Shown one piece after another: positions 26,851 through 35,554 of a DNA stretch of 64,000 nucleotides. The stretch's first letter is position 1. Each line of letters opens with the position of its first letter. The stretch comes from Mesorhizobium hawassense. GTDB taxonomy: Bacteria; Pseudomonadota; Alphaproteobacteria; Rhizobiales; Rhizobiaceae. The stretch spans positions 372,001 to 436,000 of the forward strand of contig NZ_QMBP01000002.1 in NCBI RefSeq assembly GCF_003289945.1. Direction: 5' to 3'. A model generated the notes under the pieces. It saw nothing but the letters and a program-made list of their open reading frames with translations. It searched no databases and was not told the DNA's origin. A program made the translations under genes and the position numbers.

Positions 26851-28326
26851 TCAGACCACGACCGTCCGCAGCCGCTCGGCAATCAGCGCGGCGAGCCGCG
26901 CCGCCACCTCGTCCTTGCCCATTTCCGGCCATTCCTCGACGCCGGTCCTGGAGACGATGCGCACCTTGTTGCGGTCGCCGCCCATCACGCCGGACGGGCC
27001 GATGCCGCTTTCGTGGGAGACGTCATTGGCGACGATGAAGTCGGCGCCCTTCTTCTTCAGCTTGGCCTCGGCATTGGCGATGAGGTCCTGCGTCTCGGCG
27101 GCGAAACCGACGACGAGGCCCGGGCGTCGGGCATGATGGCCGACGCCGGCAAGGATGTCCGGGTTCTCGACCATCCGCAGCGACGGCGGTCCCTCGCCCG
27201 CCACCTTCTTGATCTTCTCGCCGGCGGCATTGGCCGTGCGCCAGTCGGCGACCGCGGCGACGAACACGGCCGCGTCCGCCGGCAGCAGGCTCTCGACCGC
27301 CTGCTTCATCTGCGCGGCCGTTTCGACATGTGTCGTCGCGACACCCGCCGGATCGGCGATGGTGACCGGACCGGAGACGAGCCGCACATCGGCGCCGAGC
27401 TTTGCCAGCGCAGCCGCGATCGCATGGCCCTGCTTGCCCGACGAGCGGTTGGCGATGTAGCGCACCGGATCGATCGGCTCATGCGTCGGCCCCGACGTGA
27501 CGATGATCTTGCGGCCCGCAAGCGGCCCCGGCTTTTCGTCGAGCATCCCCTCGACCGCGGCGACGATCTCGAGCGGCTCGGCCATGCGGCCCTCGCCCGC
27601 CTCGTTGCTTTCAGCCATCTCGCCTCTGCCGGGACCGACAAAGACGATGCCGTCCTTCTGCAGGGTCGCGCGATTGCGCCGCGTCGCCGGATGTGCCCAC
27701 ATCCTCGGGTTCATCGCCGGCGCCATCAGCACCTTCTTGTCGGTGGCCAGAAGCACCGTCGAGGCAAGGTCGCTGGCATGGCCGTTGGCGAGCTTCGACA
27801 TCAGGTCGGCGGTCGCCGGCGCGACCACCAGGAGATCCGCCTCGCGCGACAGCCTGATATGGCCGACATCGTGCTCGTCATTGCGGTCGAACAGCTCGGT
27901 GAAGACATGATCGGCCGAAAGCGCGCCGACCGACAGCGTGGTGACGAATTGCTGCGCGGCCGACGTCGTGACGGCTCGCACAGCAGCGCCGCGTTCGCGC
28001 AAACGCCGGATCAGGTCGAGCGCCTTGTAGGCGGCTATGCCGCCGCCGATGATGAGCAGGATGCGCTTGCCGGAGAGAGAGCCCCGCGGGACCGGCTTGC
28101 CGGACACGACGGCAGCCGGCACCGCCGGCTCGTTCGAGCCTGCTGCCAGCGCGCGCAGCGTCTCCTCGATCTGGCCGATGCGGTCGGCCTGCCCCGCCCG
28201 GCCTGCCACCGCGGCGCGGATCATTGCCCGCGCCTGCTCCTCCATCGAGCAGCCATTTTCGGCCGCGAGTTGCCGGAGCAGGTCCTTGACCTCGTCATCG
28301 AGATTGCGGATCGTGATGCTGGCCAT
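26851..28326 (-). CDS. coaBC: CoaBC (phosphopantothenoylcysteine synthase/decarboxylase) with N-terminal ribbon-helix-helix domain
   Basis: This protein of 491 residues is about 85 longer than standard CoaBC. Residues 1-45 (MASITIRNLDDEVKDLLRQL, then NGCSMEEQARAMIRAAV) have the pattern of a FitA/Arc-type ribbon-helix-helix DNA-binding domain. After a linker (45-85), the CoaC decarboxylase begins (GKRILLIIGGGIAAYKALDL, active-site His in GHIRLSREADLLVVAPATAD, PAMNPRMW). CoaB ligase follows from about residue 275 (GRKIIVTSGPTHEPIDPVRYIANRSSGKQG). Both catalytic sets look intact. ATG 28326 is set by the CATGTGA context; no internal start near residue 85 has a good ribosome site. It follows ubiB by 75 bp. 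Confidence 0.93.
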   Translation of the reverse strand: MASITIRNLDDEVKDLLRQLAAENGCSMEEQARAMIRAAVAGRAGQADRIGQIEETLRALAAGSNEPAVPAAVVSGKPVPRGSLSGKRILLIIGGGIAAYKALDLIRRLRERGAAVRAVTTSAAQQFVTTLSVGALSADHVFTELFDRNDEHDVGHIRLSREADLLVVAPATADLMSKLANGHASDLASTVLLATDKKVLMAPAMNPRMWAHPATRRNRATLQKDGIVFVGPGRGEMAESNEAGEGRMAEPLEIVAAVEGMLDEKPGPLAGRKIIVTSGPTHEPIDPVRYIANRSSGKQGHAIAAALAKLGADVRLVSGPVTIADPAGVATTHVETAAQMKQAVESLLPADAAVFVAAVADWRTANAAGEKIKKVAGEGPPSLRMVENPDILAGVGHHARRPGLVVGFAAETQDLIANAEAKLKKKGADFIVANDVSHESGIGPSGVMGGDRNKVRIVSRTGVEEWPEMGKDEVAARLAALIAERLRTVVV

Positions 28327-28327
28327 G

Positions 28328-28378
28328 TGATTGCACTCGCTTTTTCAGACAGCGCATGCAATGATAGCAATGCAATCA
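28328..28378 (-). promoter_or_regulatory. FitA-like half-site array in front of coaBC
   Basis: On the coding (minus) strand the 75-bp spacer carries TGATTGCA (28378-28371), TGCTATCA (28369-28362), overlapping TCATTGCA (28364-28357), and TGCAATCA (28335-28328), directly before the ATG. The outermost two are exact inverted repeats. TGCTATCA is, as I recall, the half-site bound by the Neisseria FitA RHH protein. CoaBC itself begins with a FitA-like domain, so this is a candidate autoregulatory operator. Confidence 0.6.
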
Positions 28379-28401
28379 AATGGCGACAAGCCGATTGCCG
28401 G

Positions 28402-29976
28402 TCAGAGCAACTTCCACGCAATGTAGATCAGCGTCAGCGCGATCACCCACAGCGCCACGCGGCCAGAGCGGGTGTGGCGCGCTTCGGCCTTGCCGATGGC
28501 CCGCGCGGTCGCTTCGTCGAAGCGCAGGCCGTTCTCCGCCATCAGGTCGATCTCGCGCGACAGCCGGTCGGTGCGGGCTGCCAGGTCCGGCGCCTGCCTA
28601 GCCAGCGTCAACAATGCCTTGGCACCGTCGCGCGCATCGGTAAGCAGCCCGCGCGGCCCGAGATTGCCGGCGATCCAGTCGCCGACCACCGGCTCCGCCG
28701 TCTTCCACATGTTGAAGCCAGGATCGAGCGTGCGCGCGACGCCTTCGACCACGACCATGGTCTTCTGCAGCAGGATCAGTTCCGGCCGCGTCGCCATGTC
28801 GAAGAGCTCGGTGACCTCGAACAGCAGCGTCAAGAGCTTCGCCATCGAAATGGTCTCGGCCGACTGGCCGTGGATCGGCTCGCCGATGGCGCGGATTGCC
28901 TGCGCGAAGGCCGAAACATTGTGCTGGCGCGGCACGTAGCCCGCCTCGAAATGCACCTCGGCGACGCGCTGATAGTCGCGCACGATGAAGCCGTAGAGGA
29001 TCTCGGCCAGGAAGCGCCGCTCCTTCTTGCCGAGCCGGCCGGCGATGCCGAGATCGACGGCGACGATAGTGCCGTTCGCCTCGACGAACAGGTTCCCCGG
29101 ATGCATGTCGGCATGGAAGAAGCCGTCGCGCAGCGTGTGCCGCAGGAACGACTGGATCAGGTTGGCGGCGATCGCCTTGAGATCGTGACCGGCGGCGGCA
29201 AGGCCGGCGATATCGTTCATCTTGACGCCGTCGATCCACTCCATGGTGAGGACGTCGCGGCCGGTACGCTCCCAGTCCACCGCCGGCACGCGGAAGCCGG
29301 GATCGTCCTTGGTGTTTTCGCCAAGCTCGGACAGAGCCGCCGCTTCGAGCCGCAGGTCCATCTCGATCCTGGTGGTCTGCGCCAAAGTCTGGGTCACCTC
29401 GACCGGCCGCAAGCGGCGCGACGAGGGGACGTATCTCTCCTGCAGGTGGGCGGCGAGGAAATAGCTTTCGAGATCCTGGAAGAAGCGGCGGCGCACGCCG
29501 GGCCGGATAACTTTCACCGCCACCCGCGACGTCGCTCCGTCACGAGTCACGTCGGCGCCATGCACCTGCGCGATCGAGGCAGCGGCAACGGGATCCCCAA
29601 AGTTGGCATAGAGATCGTCTATTCTGCGCCCGAGCGAAGCTTCGATCGCATGGACCGCCTCCGCCTTCGGGAAAGTGTGCATCTTGTCCTGCAAAAGCGC
29701 GAGGTCGAGCGCCATGTCGTTGCCGACGACATCGGGCCGTGTCGCCAGGAACTGGCCGAGCTTGACGTAGGACGGCCCGAGCCGCACCACCGCGCGCGCC
29801 AGCCGGTCGCCGCGCTGATAGCTGAGCGCCCGGCGGCGGGTAAACAGCCGCGCCACGCGCCAGCCGAATTTCGGCATGCCGGAGAGTTCTTCGCCCGGCA
29901 ATGCCGCGACGACGCCCTCGCGGACCAGCACCCAGCCGGCTCTTGCGAGCCTGAAGGCGGCGGCGACGCTGCTCAT
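28402..29976 (-). CDS. ubiB: UbiB atypical kinase (ubiquinone biosynthesis)
   Basis: This protein of 524 residues belongs to the ABC1/ADCK/UbiB family: the KxGQ motif is in YVKLGQFLATRPD, the Ala-rich loop in PVAAASIAQVHGA, the catalytic loop in FHADMHPGNLFVEANG and the DFG counterpart as DLG in VAVDLGIAGRLG. A C-terminal membrane anchor ends the protein (VALWVIALTLIYIAWKLL). UbiB supports aerobic ubiquinone synthesis, probably by ATPase-driven precursor handling. It lies between ubiE (43 bp upstream) and coaBC, the usual rhizobial order. Confidence 0.95.
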   Translation of the reverse strand: MSSVAAAFRLARAGWVLVREGVVAALPGEELSGMPKFGWRVARLFTRRRALSYQRGDRLARAVVRLGPSYVKLGQFLATRPDVVGNDMALDLALLQDKMHTFPKAEAVHAIEASLGRRIDDLYANFGDPVAAASIAQVHGADVTRDGATSRVAVKVIRPGVRRRFFQDLESYFLAAHLQERYVPSSRRLRPVEVTQTLAQTTRIEMDLRLEAAALSELGENTKDDPGFRVPAVDWERTGRDVLTMEWIDGVKMNDIAGLAAAGHDLKAIAANLIQSFLRHTLRDGFFHADMHPGNLFVEANGTIVAVDLGIAGRLGKKERRFLAEILYGFIVRDYQRVAEVHFEAGYVPRQHNVSAFAQAIRAIGEPIHGQSAETISMAKLLTLLFEVTELFDMATRPELILLQKTMVVVEGVARTLDPGFNMWKTAEPVVGDWIAGNLGPRGLLTDARDGAKALLTLARQAPDLAARTDRLSREIDLMAENGLRFDEATARAIGKAEARHTRSGRVALWVIALTLIYIAWKLL

Positions 29977-30019
29977 TGCTCAGCCTTGGTCAAAGAGGCC
30001 TGCTTCAAAGGATCCCGCC

Positions 30020-30796
30020 TCAAAGCTTCCAGCCGGAATGAAGGGCGGCGATGCCGCCCGAATAGTTGCGGAAAGTCACGCGGTCGAAGCCTGCGCGGCT
30101 GATCATGGCCGCGAAATTCCGCTGGTTGGGGAACTTGCGGATGGATTCGACGAGATAGGAATAGGGCTCGCCATCGCCGGTGACCGCCTTGCCGATCTTG
30201 GGGATCGCGTTGAACGACCAGGCCTCATAGACCTTGTCGAGCAGCGGCATCTCGACCTCGGAGAATTCGAGGCAGAGCAATCGCCCGCCCCGCTTCAGCA
30301 CACGGTAGGCTTCGGCAAGGGCGACCTCGATTCGCGGCACGTTGCGGATGCCGAACGCGATCGTATAGGCATCGAAGGTGTCGTCCGCGAAAGGCAGGGC
30401 CTCGGCATTGGCCTCGACGAAGTCGGTGTTTGCCGCAAGGCCCAGCTTCTCGGCGCGCTCGCGGCCGACGGCCAGCATCGAGCCGTTGATGTCGAGCACC
30501 GTGGCATGGGCCTGGCGCTGGCTGGCCTCGACGATGCGGAAGGCGATATCGCCGGTGCCGCCGGCGACGTCGAGCACTTTCCAGCCCGGCCGTTTCGGCG
30601 GGTTCAGCCAGGCGACCATCGCGTCCTTCCACAACCGATGCAACCCGGCCGACATCAGATCGTTCATGAGGTCGTATCGATTGGCCACCTTATGGAAGAC
30701 GTCGTTGACGAGAGGCTGCTTCTCGCCTTCCTCGACCTTCCTGAAACCATAGGAGGTTTCCATGCCGCCCGCGGCCGTGGTTCTCTCAACTGACAT
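30020..30796 (-). CDS. ubiE: Ubiquinone/menaquinone biosynthesis C-methyltransferase UbiE
   Basis: This protein of 258 residues is a SAM methyltransferase with the two UbiE signatures, [18 protein letters not shown] (near residue 41) and the C-terminal [19 protein letters not shown] motif I is [11 protein letters not shown]. It methylates the benzoquinol ring in ubiquinone synthesis. It is first in the ubiE-ubiB-coaBC unit. In many relatives mutM is divergent here; in this window the divergent neighbour is adenosine deaminase. Confidence 0.95.
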   Translation of the reverse strand: MSVERTTAAGGMETSYGFRKVEEGEKQPLVNDVFHKVANRYDLMNDLMSAGLHRLWKDAMVAWLNPPKRPGWKVLDVAGGTGDIAFRIVEASQRQAHATVLDINGSMLAVGRERAEKLGLAANTDFVEANAEALPFADDTFDAYTIAFGIRNVPRIEVALAEAYRVLKRGGRLLCLEFSEVEMPLLDKVYEAWSFNAIPKIGKAVTGDGEPYSYLVESIRKFPNQRNFAAMISRAGFDRVTFRNYSGGIAALHSGWKL

Positions 30797-30964
30797 TATT
30801 TTGATCCGTCATAAAACCGGCGGGACCATAGCCGATCGATGGTGCCGACGCTATTGTCCAAGGCGCGGTTTTCGGCCGCGCTTTCAAAACCCGGCCGGGA
30901 AAGGATTCGCATGATTTTCCGGCCAGAATCTGTGCGCGAGCAGCATACCGGACGGGATGACCGC

Positions 30965-31939
30965 ATGATTTTGAAGGCCGAATTGCACTGCCACATCGAA
31001 GGGGCGGCAGCGCCCGAGCTCGTCGTCAGCCAGGCCCGCAAATACGGCAAGGACCCCTCGCCCTACATCCAGGACGGCTCCTTCGTCTGGCACGATTTCA
31101 CCTCGTTTCTTGCCGCCTACGATTTCGCTTCCGACCTGTTTCGCACCGAGGAGGACTATGCCCGCCTCGCCGACTATTACCTGACCAGCCTAGCCCGCGA
31201 TGGCGCCATCTATTCCGAGGTCTTCACGTCGCCGGACCATGCGACAAAGGCCGGCCTCTCGCCGAAAGCCTATACGGATGCGCTTGGCGAGGGCATGGCC
31301 CGCGCCAAGGCCAAGACCGGCATCGAGGGCCGCATGATCGTCACCGGCGTGCGCCATGTCGGGGTCGAGGCGATCGAGCAGGCGGCGCGCTTCGCGGCCC
31401 GCTGCGGCCATCCTCTGGTGACCGGCTTCGGCGTCGCCGGCGACGAGCGCATCGGTGACTTCGAGGATTATGTCCGCGCCTTCGAGATCGCGCGCGAGGC
31501 GGGCCTCGGTATCACCATCCATGCCGGCGAACTGATGGGCTGGGAAAGTGTCAAGGCGGCTCTCGACCACATCCGCCCCTCCCGCATCGGCCACGGCGTC
31601 CGCGCCATCGAGAACCCCGACCTCGTCCGCCGCATCGCCGACCAGGGCGTGGTGCTGGAATGCTGCCCGGGCTCCAACATTGCGCTGAAAGTGTTCGACA
31701 GCTTCGCCGACCATCCTTTTCCGGCGCTGCGCGCCGCCGGCTGCAAGGTGACACTCAACTCCGACGACCCGCCCTATTTCTGGACCTCCTTAAAACGGGA
31801 ATACGATATCGCGACCGAGCATTTCGCGATGAACGACAAGGCATTGGCCGGCATCACCAGAACCGCCATCGAGGCGGCCTTCGTCGACAAGAAGACCAAG
31901 ACGGCCCTGCTTGCCCGCGTAAATGGCGGCGGCCGGTGA
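30965..31939 (+). CDS. add: Adenosine deaminase
   Basis: This protein of 324 residues is a zinc amidohydrolase of the adenosine/adenine deaminase family: HCHIEGA (metal His pair), TIHAGE (His and catalytic Glu), SRIGHGVRA and LNSDDPPYF (metal Asp pair). It deaminates adenosine or deoxyadenosine to inosine or deoxyinosine, which PunA can cleave. ATG 30965 is preferred (MILKAELHCHIEG); ATG 30912 would add 18 residues of low similarity. The stop TGA (31937-31939) lies in the first unit of the heptamer array. Confidence 0.9.
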   Translation: MILKAELHCHIEGAAAPELVVSQARKYGKDPSPYIQDGSFVWHDFTSFLAAYDFASDLFRTEEDYARLADYYLTSLARDGAIYSEVFTSPDHATKAGLSPKAYTDALGEGMARAKAKTGIEGRMIVTGVRHVGVEAIEQAARFAARCGHPLVTGFGVAGDERIGDFEDYVRAFEIAREAGLGITIHAGELMGWESVKAALDHIRPSRIGHGVRAIENPDLVRRIADQGVVLECCPGSNIALKVFDSFADHPFPALRAAGCKVTLNSDDPPYFWTSLKREYDIATEHFAMNDKALAGITRTAIEAAFVDKKTKTALLARVNGGGR

Positions 31940-32018
31940 ATGGTGAATGGTGAATGGTGAATGGTGAATGGTGAATGGTGAATGGTGAATGGTGAATGGT
32001 GAATGGTGAATGGTGAAT
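31935..32018. repeat. Heptamer microsatellite (GGTGAAT)12
   Basis: Twelve perfect, uninterrupted copies of GGTGAAT (84 bp) run from inside the add stop codon region to 32018. Heptamer tracts of this length change copy number by slippage. The unit can pair completely, with one G-U, with the ATTCACT/ATTCACC units just before upp. Confidence 0.97.
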
Positions 32019-32114
32019 GGTTTGCCGGCGCGCTCGGCCTGTCAATGGTGATCACCGGCCCATCAGGACTCGCAAACCCGCTCACTATTCACTATTCACT
32101 ATTCACCACTCACT
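32019..32114. repeat. Right arm of the add-upp fold-back
   Basis: GGTTTGC (32019-32025) directly after the array is complemented by GCAAACC (32072-32078). Then follow GCTCACT, ATTCACT, ATTCACT, ATTCACC and ACTCACT (32080-32114), complementary to the left array. The 46-nt loop contains the palindrome GGTGATCACC (32047-32056). The upp ribosome site GGAG begins at 32115, at the base of the stem. Confidence 0.88.
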
Positions 32115-32124
32115 GGAGCAGACC

Positions 32125-32754
32125 ATGCAGGGCGTGACCGTCGTCGACCACCCGCTTGTCCAGCACAAGCTGACCATCATGCGCAAGAAGGAGACCTCGA
32201 CGGCCGGCTTCCGGCGGCTGCTGCGCGAGATCTCGCTGCTGCTTGGCTATGAGGTGACCCGCAACCTCGAGCTGACCACGACCATGATCGAGACGCCGAT
32301 CGAGGAGATGGAGGCGCCGACGCTGGAAGGCAAGAAACTGGTCTTCGCTTCGGTGCTGCGCGCCGGCAACGGCCTGCTCGAGGGTCTGCTCGACCTGGTG
32401 CCCGCGGCGCGCGTCGCCCATATCGGCCTCTACCGCGACCACGACACGCTGGAAGCGGTCGAATATTTCTTCAAGGCGCCCAGCGATCTTGCCGACCGCC
32501 TGGTGATCGTCGTCGACCCGATGCTTGCAACCGCCAATTCGGCGATCGCCGCGATCGACAAGCTGAAAGGCCGCGGCGCCACCAACATCCGCTTCCTCTG
32601 CCTGCTTGCCGCCCCGGAAGGCATCGAGCGTTTCACCAAGGCGCATCCGGATGTGCCGATCTTCACCGCCTCGATCGACCGCCAGTTGAACGACAAGGGC
32701 TATATCATGCCTGGCCTCGGCGACGCCGGCGACCGCATGTACGGGACAAAGTGA
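32125..32754 (+). CDS. upp: Uracil phosphoribosyltransferase
   Basis: This protein of 209 residues is UPRTase: [31 protein letters not shown] at the start, [13 protein letters not shown], the PRPP-binding loop [12 protein letters not shown] and the C-terminal uracil-binding [17 protein letters not shown]. It makes UMP from uracil and PRPP. ATG 32125 follows GGAG at 32115-32118, which abuts the fold-back, so translation could be affected by that structure. It completes pyrimidine salvage with cdd and deoA. Confidence 0.96.
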   Translation: MQGVTVVDHPLVQHKLTIMRKKETSTAGFRRLLREISLLLGYEVTRNLELTTTMIETPIEEMEAPTLEGKKLVFASVLRAGNGLLEGLLDLVPAARVAHIGLYRDHDTLEAVEYFFKAPSDLADRLVIVVDPMLATANSAIAAIDKLKGRGATNIRFLCLLAAPEGIERFTKAHPDVPIFTASIDRQLNDKGYIMPGLGDAGDRMYGTK

Positions 32755-32861
32755 GCGGCCTTCTTTACCGCCTGTTTACGCAAAGGTGCGGTTCCGACAC
32801 GCGTTAAAGTCGCAAACACCATATCGACATAAGGATGCAGCTTCGCGAAGGGGCGTCATCC

Positions 32862-33428
32862 ATGCTGCGCAAGCTTCTCATCCTTGGCATCTTTGCCGGA
32901 ACCTCGGCTTCGATTCCGATCCTTTATCAGGCGAATCCGCATCTGGTGGACGGCCTGCTGAGGTCAACCGTCGCCCCGCAGCCGGCAACGCCGGAGGCTG
33001 TGCCGCAAGTCAATCTCGCTTCGGTTCCGGACAAGCTGGCGGCGCCGTTGCCGCTCGGCCGCCAGGTGCTGGTCGATGCGGACGAGCGCGGCCACTTCAC
33101 ATCACAGTTCAAGCTTAACGGCCGCCAGATCGACGGCATGATCGACACCGGCGCCACGCTGGTCGCCATCAACACCTCGACGGCGCGCAGGATCGGCATA
33201 TCGCTCAACCCATCCGATTTCAATCATCAGGTGAACACCGCCAACGGCGCCATCAAGGCCGCCGTGGTGTCGCTCGACCATCTGCAGATCGGCAAGATCT
33301 CCGTCGACAACGTCCAGGCGATGGTGCTCGACGACAGGGCGCTACAGACCAACCTGATCGGCATGAGCTTCCTGCAGCGGCTGCAGAAATACCAGGTCCA
33401 GGACGGCGCGCTGCTGCTCGTGCAGTAA
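32862..33428 (+). CDS. TIGR02281-type retropepsin-like aspartic protease
   Basis: This protein of 188 residues has an N-terminal signal anchor (LLILGIFAGTSASIPILY), a proline/alanine linker and a single-lobe aspartic protease domain. The active-site triad is in GMIDTGATLVAIN (Asp-Thr-Gly), followed by ANGAIKAAVVSLDHLQIG and the second hydrophobic-Gly motif NLIGMSFLQRL. The family works as a dimer in the periplasm or membrane. ATG 32862 has GAAGGGG at good spacing; ATG 32835 is possible (nine more residues). It converges on deoA. Confidence 0.85.
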   Translation: MLRKLLILGIFAGTSASIPILYQANPHLVDGLLRSTVAPQPATPEAVPQVNLASVPDKLAAPLPLGRQVLVDADERGHFTSQFKLNGRQIDGMIDTGATLVAINTSTARRIGISLNPSDFNHQVNTANGAIKAAVVSLDHLQIGKISVDNVQAMVLDDRALQTNLIGMSFLQRLQKYQVQDGALLLVQ

Positions 33429-33434
33429 GTCCGA

Positions 33435-34751
33435 TCAGCGAGCCAGTATCCGCCTGAGCACGGTCTTCTCGGCGGGCGGCTTGGAAACCCCGATCGCATA
33501 GGCGGCACGCACGGCGGCGGCAGCCGCTTCGGCCTCCGCGTCGGTGCGGGCATGCACCACCGCCAGCGGCTCGCCGGAGCGCGCCTCCGCGCCGACCGGC
33601 AACAGCCGGGTCAATCCGACGGCATGATCGATCTTGTCGTCCGGATGGGAACGCCCGCCGCCCAGCGTCACGACGGCAAGCCCGATATCGCGCGTGGCAA
33701 TACCGGTCACGAACCCGTCCTGTCCCGCTTTGACGGCCAGTTCGACCGGCGCCGTCGGCAAATACTTCTCCGGGTTCTCGGTGAAATCGCCAGGACCGCC
33801 GAGTGCGGACACCATCCGCGCGAAGACGGCCGCGGCCCGGCCGCCGCCAAGCGCCTCGGTGGCGCGCCTGATACCGTCCTGGTTGGACGAGACCAGTCCC
33901 GCCGACTGCAGCATCTCGGCGGCCAGCGCCAGCGTCACATCCTCCAGCCGGCGGTCGCGATAGCGGCCGGTAAGGAAATCGACGGCTTTCTTCACCTCGA
34001 CCGCGTTGCCGGCGGCGGAGGCCAGCGGCTCGTTCATGCCCGTCACCAGCGCCGACGCGTTCAAGCCGGCGCCGTTGGCGACCTCGACAAGGCTGTTCGC
34101 CAGGGCGACCGCGTCGCGCGACTTTTCCATGAAGGCGCCGTTGCCGACCTTGACGTCGAGCACCAGCGAGCCGAGTCCGGCGGCAAGCTTCTTCGACAGG
34201 ATCGAGGCGGTGATCAGCGGTATCGATTCGACCGAGCCGGTCACGTCGCGGATCGCGTAGAGCCTGCGGTCGGCCGGCGCCAGATCGGCGGTCTGGCCGA
34301 TGATGGCGCAGCCGGTTTCGAGCACCGTCTTGCGGAAAAGCGCCACGTCCGGCTGGCTGGTGTAGCCGGGGATGGCATCCATTTTGTCCAGCGTGCCGCC
34401 GGTATGGCCGAGGCCGCGGCCCGAGATCATCGGCACATAGGCGCCGCAGGCGGCGACGATCGGCGCCAGCATGAGCGAGACATTGTCGCCGACGCCGCCG
34501 GTCGAATGCTTGTCGGTGACTGGCCCCGGCAGATCGGACCAGTCGAGCACGTCGCCGGAATCTCGCATGGCGATCGTCAGCGCCACCGCTTCCTCGCGGC
34601 TCATGCCGTTCAGGAACACGGCCATGGCGAAAGCGCCGACCTGGCCCTCGGAGATGGTGCCGGCGGTCAGCCCTTTGACGAAACCCGCGATCTCGTCGGT
34701 CGAGAGCCTGTGGCCGTCGCGCTTGCGGCGGATGATCTCCTGCGGCAGCAT
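33435..34751 (-). CDS. deoA: Thymidine/pyrimidine-nucleoside phosphorylase
   Basis: This protein of 438 residues has the pyrimidine phosphorylase signatures: LPQEIIRRKRDG start, the phosphate loop DKHSTGGVGDNVSL, SGRGLGHTGGTLDKMD and KKLAAGLGSLVLDVKVGNGAFM. It splits thymidine (and deoxyuridine) to base and deoxyribose-1-phosphate. Its start shares one base with the punA stop (TGATG at 34749-34753), so it is last in the ABC-cdd-punA-deoA operon. Confidence 0.95.
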   Translation of the reverse strand: MLPQEIIRRKRDGHRLSTDEIAGFVKGLTAGTISEGQVGAFAMAVFLNGMSREEAVALTIAMRDSGDVLDWSDLPGPVTDKHSTGGVGDNVSLMLAPIVAACGAYVPMISGRGLGHTGGTLDKMDAIPGYTSQPDVALFRKTVLETGCAIIGQTADLAPADRRLYAIRDVTGSVESIPLITASILSKKLAAGLGSLVLDVKVGNGAFMEKSRDAVALANSLVEVANGAGLNASALVTGMNEPLASAAGNAVEVKKAVDFLTGRYRDRRLEDVTLALAAEMLQSAGLVSSNQDGIRRATEALGGGRAAAVFARMVSALGGPGDFTENPEKYLPTAPVELAVKAGQDGFVTGIATRDIGLAVVTLGGGRSHPDDKIDHAVGLTRLLPVGAEARSGEPLAVVHARTDAEAEAAAAAVRAAYAIGVSKPPAEKTVLRRILAR

Positions 34752-35554
34752 CAGTCGGGCAAGCCGTCCTGGAAGACGCGCCGCAGGATCGTCGCCAGCC
34801 GCGCGCCGCCGATCGGCGCCATGTCCTTGGTTTCCTGGTGCGAAAGCTCTGCTCCCGTCATTCCGGCCGCCAGGTTGGTGATGACCGAGCAGGCGGCGAC
34901 CTTGAGCCCGAGGAAGCGGGCGAGAATGACTTCGGGCACCGTCGACATGCCGACCGCATTGGCACCCATGACGCGCGCCATGCGGATTTCGGCCGGCGTC
35001 TCGAAGCATGGTCCGGAGAACCACATATAGACACCCTGGTGCAGCGCCGTGCCGGTCGACTTCGCAGCCTTCTCGATCGCGCCGCGCAGGCCGGCATCAT
35101 AGGCCTCGGTGAGACCGACGAAGCGGCGGTCGCTCGGTTCGCCGATCAGCGGGTTGGACCCGGAGAAATTGATGTGGTCGGTGATCAGCATCACCGAGCC
35201 CGGTCCCATTTCAGGATCGACCGAGCCGGCGGCATTGGTCAGGATCAGGTGCGAGATGCCGATGCCGGCAAGCACCTCGAGTGCCGGACGCATCGCGGCG
35301 GCATTGCCGTGCTCGTAATAATGCGCGCGACCGGACAGCATGAGCACTGGCGTGCCGGCGAAATGCCCGGCGACGACCTCGCCGGCATGGCCGGAAACGC
35401 CGCTGCGTGGAAAGCCAGGCAACTCGGCGTAGGAGATGCGCCTGGCGTCCTTGACCTGGTCGACCAGCCCGCCGAGGCCCGAGCCCAGCACGAGTGCCGC
35501 CGTGGGTGCCAGCCCGTCCAGCTTCTCGACCAGATGATCCAATGCTTCCATCAT
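34751..35554 (-). CDS. Purine-nucleoside phosphorylase (trimeric type)
   Basis: This protein of 267 residues follows the trimeric PNP class: VLGSGLGGLVDQV, SGRAHYYEHGNAAAM, LTNAAGSVDPEMGPG, YMWFSGPCFETPAEIRM and VGMSTVPEVILARFLG. It cleaves inosine/guanosine-type nucleosides with phosphate. It overlaps the cdd stop by 4 bp and deoA by 1 bp. Known names for the class are punA, xapA or deoD by annotation habit. With Add and Cdd it makes this operon a general nucleoside catabolic unit. Confidence 0.94.
   Translation of the reverse strand: MMEALDHLVEKLDGLAPTAALVLGSGLGGLVDQVKDARRISYAELPGFPRSGVSGHAGEVVAGHFAGTPVLMLSGRAHYYEHGNAAAMRPALEVLAGIGISHLILTNAAGSVDPEMGPGSVMLITDHINFSGSNPLIGEPSDRRFVGLTEAYDAGLRGAIEKAAKSTGTALHQGVYMWFSGPCFETPAEIRMARVMGANAVGMSTVPEVILARFLGLKVAACSVITNLAAGMTGAELSHQETKDMAPIGGARLATILRRVFQDGLPD

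Noticed and set aside
27013..30102. 1029-codon open frame opposite coaBC and ubiB
   Set aside because: Low-complexity basic translation with no domain; it is the antisense of two real genes.
30839..30964. Longer N-terminus for adenosine deaminase
   Set aside because: The extra residues are not conserved in the family and MILKAELHCHIEG has the usual start position.
31935..32114. CRISPR array or rRNA-like repeat between add and upp
   Set aside because: Units are 7 bp without spacers; it is a microsatellite with a complementary arm, not CRISPR.
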